The notes under the pieces were generated by a model. That model was given only the letters and a program-made list of their open reading frames with translations. It searched no databases and was not told the DNA's origin. A DNA stretch of 23,335 nt, from the NCBI GenBank assembly GCA_964622075.1, contig CAZUMR010000063.1, positions 1 through 23,335 of the forward strand, in the 5' to 3' direction. This document shows, piece by piece, positions 21,472 through 23,335 of the stretch (position 1 is its first letter; every line of letters begins with the position of its first letter). Both the position numbers and the translations under genes were made by a program. Origin of the DNA: WAPX01 sp964622075 (lineage in GTDB: Archaea; Halobacteriota; Archaeoglobi; Archaeoglobales; Archaeoglobaceae).

Positions 21472-22743
21472 TTGAGTGCTCTCTCAGATCACACAACCTC
21501 AGATTACACAACAACTCCCCGTTCTATGAGGTTGCACATTGGAGTTTTTGGTAGAACAAACGCTGGAAAATCGACCCTGATTAACGCTATTGCAGGCAAA
21601 GAAATATCCATCGTCTCGTCTAAACCCGGAACAACGACTGATCCGGTATTTTTTGACACGGATATAGGAATTCCCGTGACCTTTATAGACACCGCTGGTC
21701 TGGGCGACTTCAGTGAGCTTGGAAGGGAGAGAGTTAGGAGAACGCTGGAGTTGCTTGGTAAAATAGATGTGGCAATTCTTGTCGTTGATGCTACTGCTGG
21801 TTTCGGAGAATTTGAAAGAAATCTGATTGATCTTTTCATGGAGAATGATATAAAGTTCCTTGTAGCTTTAAATAAAGTTGATTTAATTTCTTTTGACGAA
21901 TTAGAATCTTATTTAAATAAATTTGATATCAAAAACATAAAGGTTGTTGGAATTAGCGCGAAAACGCGTTACAACATTAACGAGTTAATTCATAACCTTC
22001 TTAAAATAGCTCCGGACTTTGACGATTCTCAGTTTCTGGATGGGGTTGTGGAAAAAGGAAAATTGGCTGTGCTGAATATACCCATAGATCTTGGAGCTCC
22101 AAAGGGCAGACTTATATATCCTCAAGTACAAGCAATAAGAAATCTTCTTGATATTGGGGCGGGTTGTGTAATAGTCAAGGAGAGGGAGCTAAAGTGGGCT
22201 CTTGATGGAATGAAGAAAAAACCCGATGTTGTAATAACAGACTCACACGCTTTTACGAGAGCTGCTGCGGATACACCGGTGGATGTAAGGCTAACGAGTT
22301 TTTCCATACTTGAAGCAAGGTTTAGAAGTGGTGACCTTCCGGAGTTAATCCGAGGCTTGGGGCAGATAAGGAAACTAAAACCGGGAGATAGAGTCCTTGT
22401 GGCTGAAGCTTGTACACATCACCCTTCTCCTGATGATATAGGCAGGGTAAAGATTCCAAGATGGATCAGAAATATTGCGGGAGACGTTAAGTTTGACCAC
22501 GTTATGGGAGGGAACTTTCCTTCAGATTTATCCGAACTGTCCAAGTACAGCTTGATTATTCATTGTGGAGCCTGTACTTTAACGAGGAGGCACATGAAAT
22601 ACAGGATGAACCTTGCAAAGAAAGCCGGTGTACCGATAACGAACTACGGATTGGTTATAGCGTACGTTCATGGGATACTGCCGAGAGCGATAGAGATGTT
22701 TCCTGAGGCTATGAAAGCATGGAGGGATGTTTTTGAGCAGTAA
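21472..22743 (+). CDS. hydF: [FeFe] hydrogenase maturase HydF (GTPase scaffold)
   Basis: A 423-aa protein that assembles the [2Fe] subcluster and hands it to HydA. The N-terminal GTPase domain has G1 GRTNAGKS (27-34), G3 DTAG in TFIDTAGLGD (from 73) and G4 NKVD (134-137). A dimerisation domain follows, then the cluster-binding domain with ACTHHPSPDDIGRVKIPRW and HCGACTLTRRHM. The conserved CxHx46-53HCxxC pattern is intact: C314, H316, then H364, C365 and C368, with 47 residues between H316 and H364. The TTG start is supported by GGGGAGGGGAT at good spacing. The 3' end overlaps glyA by about 11 bp. Confidence 0.97.
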   Translation: MSALSDHTTSDYTTTPRSMRLHIGVFGRTNAGKSTLINAIAGKEISIVSSKPGTTTDPVFFDTDIGIPVTFIDTAGLGDFSELGRERVRRTLELLGKIDVAILVVDATAGFGEFERNLIDLFMENDIKFLVALNKVDLISFDELESYLNKFDIKNIKVVGISAKTRYNINELIHNLLKIAPDFDDSQFLDGVVEKGKLAVLNIPIDLGAPKGRLIYPQVQAIRNLLDIGAGCVIVKERELKWALDGMKKKPDVVITDSHAFTRAAADTPVDVRLTSFSILEARFRSGDLPELIRGLGQIRKLKPGDRVLVAEACTHHPSPDDIGRVKIPRWIRNIAGDVKFDHVMGGNFPSDLSELSKYSLIIHCGACTLTRRHMKYRMNLAKKAGVPITNYGLVIAYVHGILPRAIEMFPEAMKAWRDVFEQ

Positions 22744-23335
22744 TGCAAAAGGATCTGAACGAACTGTCAATCAGATTTTTAAAATTTTAAACTCTCACGA
22801 GAAGTTTTTGAACAGTAGTCTGCCAATGATAGCGAGCGAGAACATTACAAGCTTTACAGTAAGATCAGTTATGTTTAGCGATCTGCAGCATAGGTATGCA
22901 GAGGGAAAACCGGGAGAGAGAGTTTACTCCGGATGTGAGTATATAGATATGGTAGAATTGGAAGCTGTGGAACTGGCAAAGAGGTTGTTTAAAGCTGAGC
23001 ATGCCAATGTCCAGCCAACGTCAGGGAGTGTTGCTAACTTTTCTGTTTACGCCTGTCTAACTAATCCGGGAGACACGATTGCGAGTCTTAGTGTAAGGGA
23101 TGGTGGGCACATAACCATGAACAGAGTAGGTCTGGCTGGTAAACTTGGTCTAAATGTTTTAAATCTACCATTTGATAAAAATGAGATGAATATTGACGTT
23201 GATAGGGCTGTTAAACTGATAAGAAAGGAGAAACCAAAACTCGTTATGCTTGGGGCAAGTGTTATGCTCTTCCCTCACCCCGTAAAAGAGATAGCTGAAG
23301 TTTGCAGAGAAGTGAATTCCAGACTCGTTTACGAT
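22733..23335 (+). CDS. glyA: Serine hydroxymethyltransferase, N-terminal part (runs off the window)
   Basis: PLP enzyme that converts serine to glycine and a folate- or pterin-bound methylene group. The 201 visible codons contain family signatures: LPMIASENIT, YAEGKPGERVYSG, VQPTSGSVANF, NPGDTI and GGHITMNRVG. The catalytic Lys lies beyond the window. The start is taken as TTG 22733, because GGAGGGAT (22721-22728) is 7 bases upstream; ATG 22727 is also in frame but overlaps that site. It overlaps the hydF stop by 11 bp, which implies coupled translation with hydF. In defined in-vitro maturation, SHMT together with lipoyl-H protein of the glycine cleavage system supplies the dithiomethylamine bridge of the H-cluster from serine, so the location may be functional. 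Confidence 0.93.
   Translation, partial: MSSNAKGSERTVNQIFKILNSHEKFLNSSLPMIASENITSFTVRSVMFSDLQHRYAEGKPGERVYSGCEYIDMVELEAVELAKRLFKAEHANVQPTSGSVANFSVYACLTNPGDTIASLSVRDGGHITMNRVGLAGKLGLNVLNLPFDKNEMNIDVDRAVKLIRKEKPKLVMLGASVMLFPHPVKEIAEVCREVNSRLVYD

Noticed and set aside
22743..22791. ATG overlapping the hydF stop (TAATG) as the glyA start
   Set aside because: That frame hits a stop after 15 codons; the SHMT frame is a different one, entered from TTG 22733 or ATG 22727.
1..23335. tRNA, rRNA, insertion sequences or integration sites
   Set aside because: None was seen by eye: no TTC-arm/acceptor pattern, no transposase motif and no terminal inverted repeats. A covariance-model scan was not possible.

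Overview
The window looks like a chromosomal segment of a thermophilic, anaerobic euryarchaeon, most likely close to the Archaeoglobales. Archaeal markers are a membrane-anchored LonB protease, a Sec61-beta (SecG) protein, TrmY, a NIP7-like PUA protein, an archaeal-type TrpRS, a CofE-family protein and a lone Cas6. Many genes have a TATA-like box about 24-28 bp before the start codon, which implies leaderless transcripts. Arg (AGA/AGG) and Ile (ATA) codon use also fits. The assignment to this order is inference, not proof.

Left part (1-8.7 kb): the 3' end of a large NosD-like beta-helix surface protein with a PGF-CTERM-like tail; lonB; engB and secG on the minus strand; a CBS protein, zinc-ribbon protein and trmY operon; a class I methyltransferase; and a minus-strand pair of an unrecognised 132-aa protein plus a NIP7-like protein.

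Middle part (8.8-14.3 kb): mostly metal and ion handling. It has a VIT/CCC1-like protein, a CDF transporter, a CGGC-domain protein, a TauE/SafE-type permease and a CDF transporter fused to a NifX/NifB-type domain. trpS lies among them, preceded by a possible 20-codon Trp-containing leader ORF. An orphan cas6 and a CofE-like gene follow.

Right part (15.8 kb to the end): a complete [FeFe] hydrogenase module in an archaeal setting. hydE diverges from hydA-hydB-cytochrome b. After a T-rich stop comes hydG, a small unknown gene (114 aa), hydF, and glyA (serine hydroxymethyltransferase), which runs off the window. HydA has all three H-cluster motifs and two [4Fe-4S] ferredoxin motifs, HydB carries a Tat signal, and the third gene is a four-histidine diheme-type cytochrome b. 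Together they predict an outward-facing, membrane-linked uptake hydrogenase that passes electrons to the quinone pool. The hydG-orf114-hydF-glyA string is tightly packed, with overlaps at two of its three junctions. This suggests that orf114 and SHMT serve H-cluster assembly; SHMT is known to help supply the carbon-nitrogen unit of the dithiomethylamine bridge from serine in vitro. HydG also has a rearranged auxiliary-cluster cysteine motif. This module is the most interesting part of the window.

No tRNA, rRNA, insertion sequence or CRISPR array was seen. No stretch over 300 bases lacks a gene.
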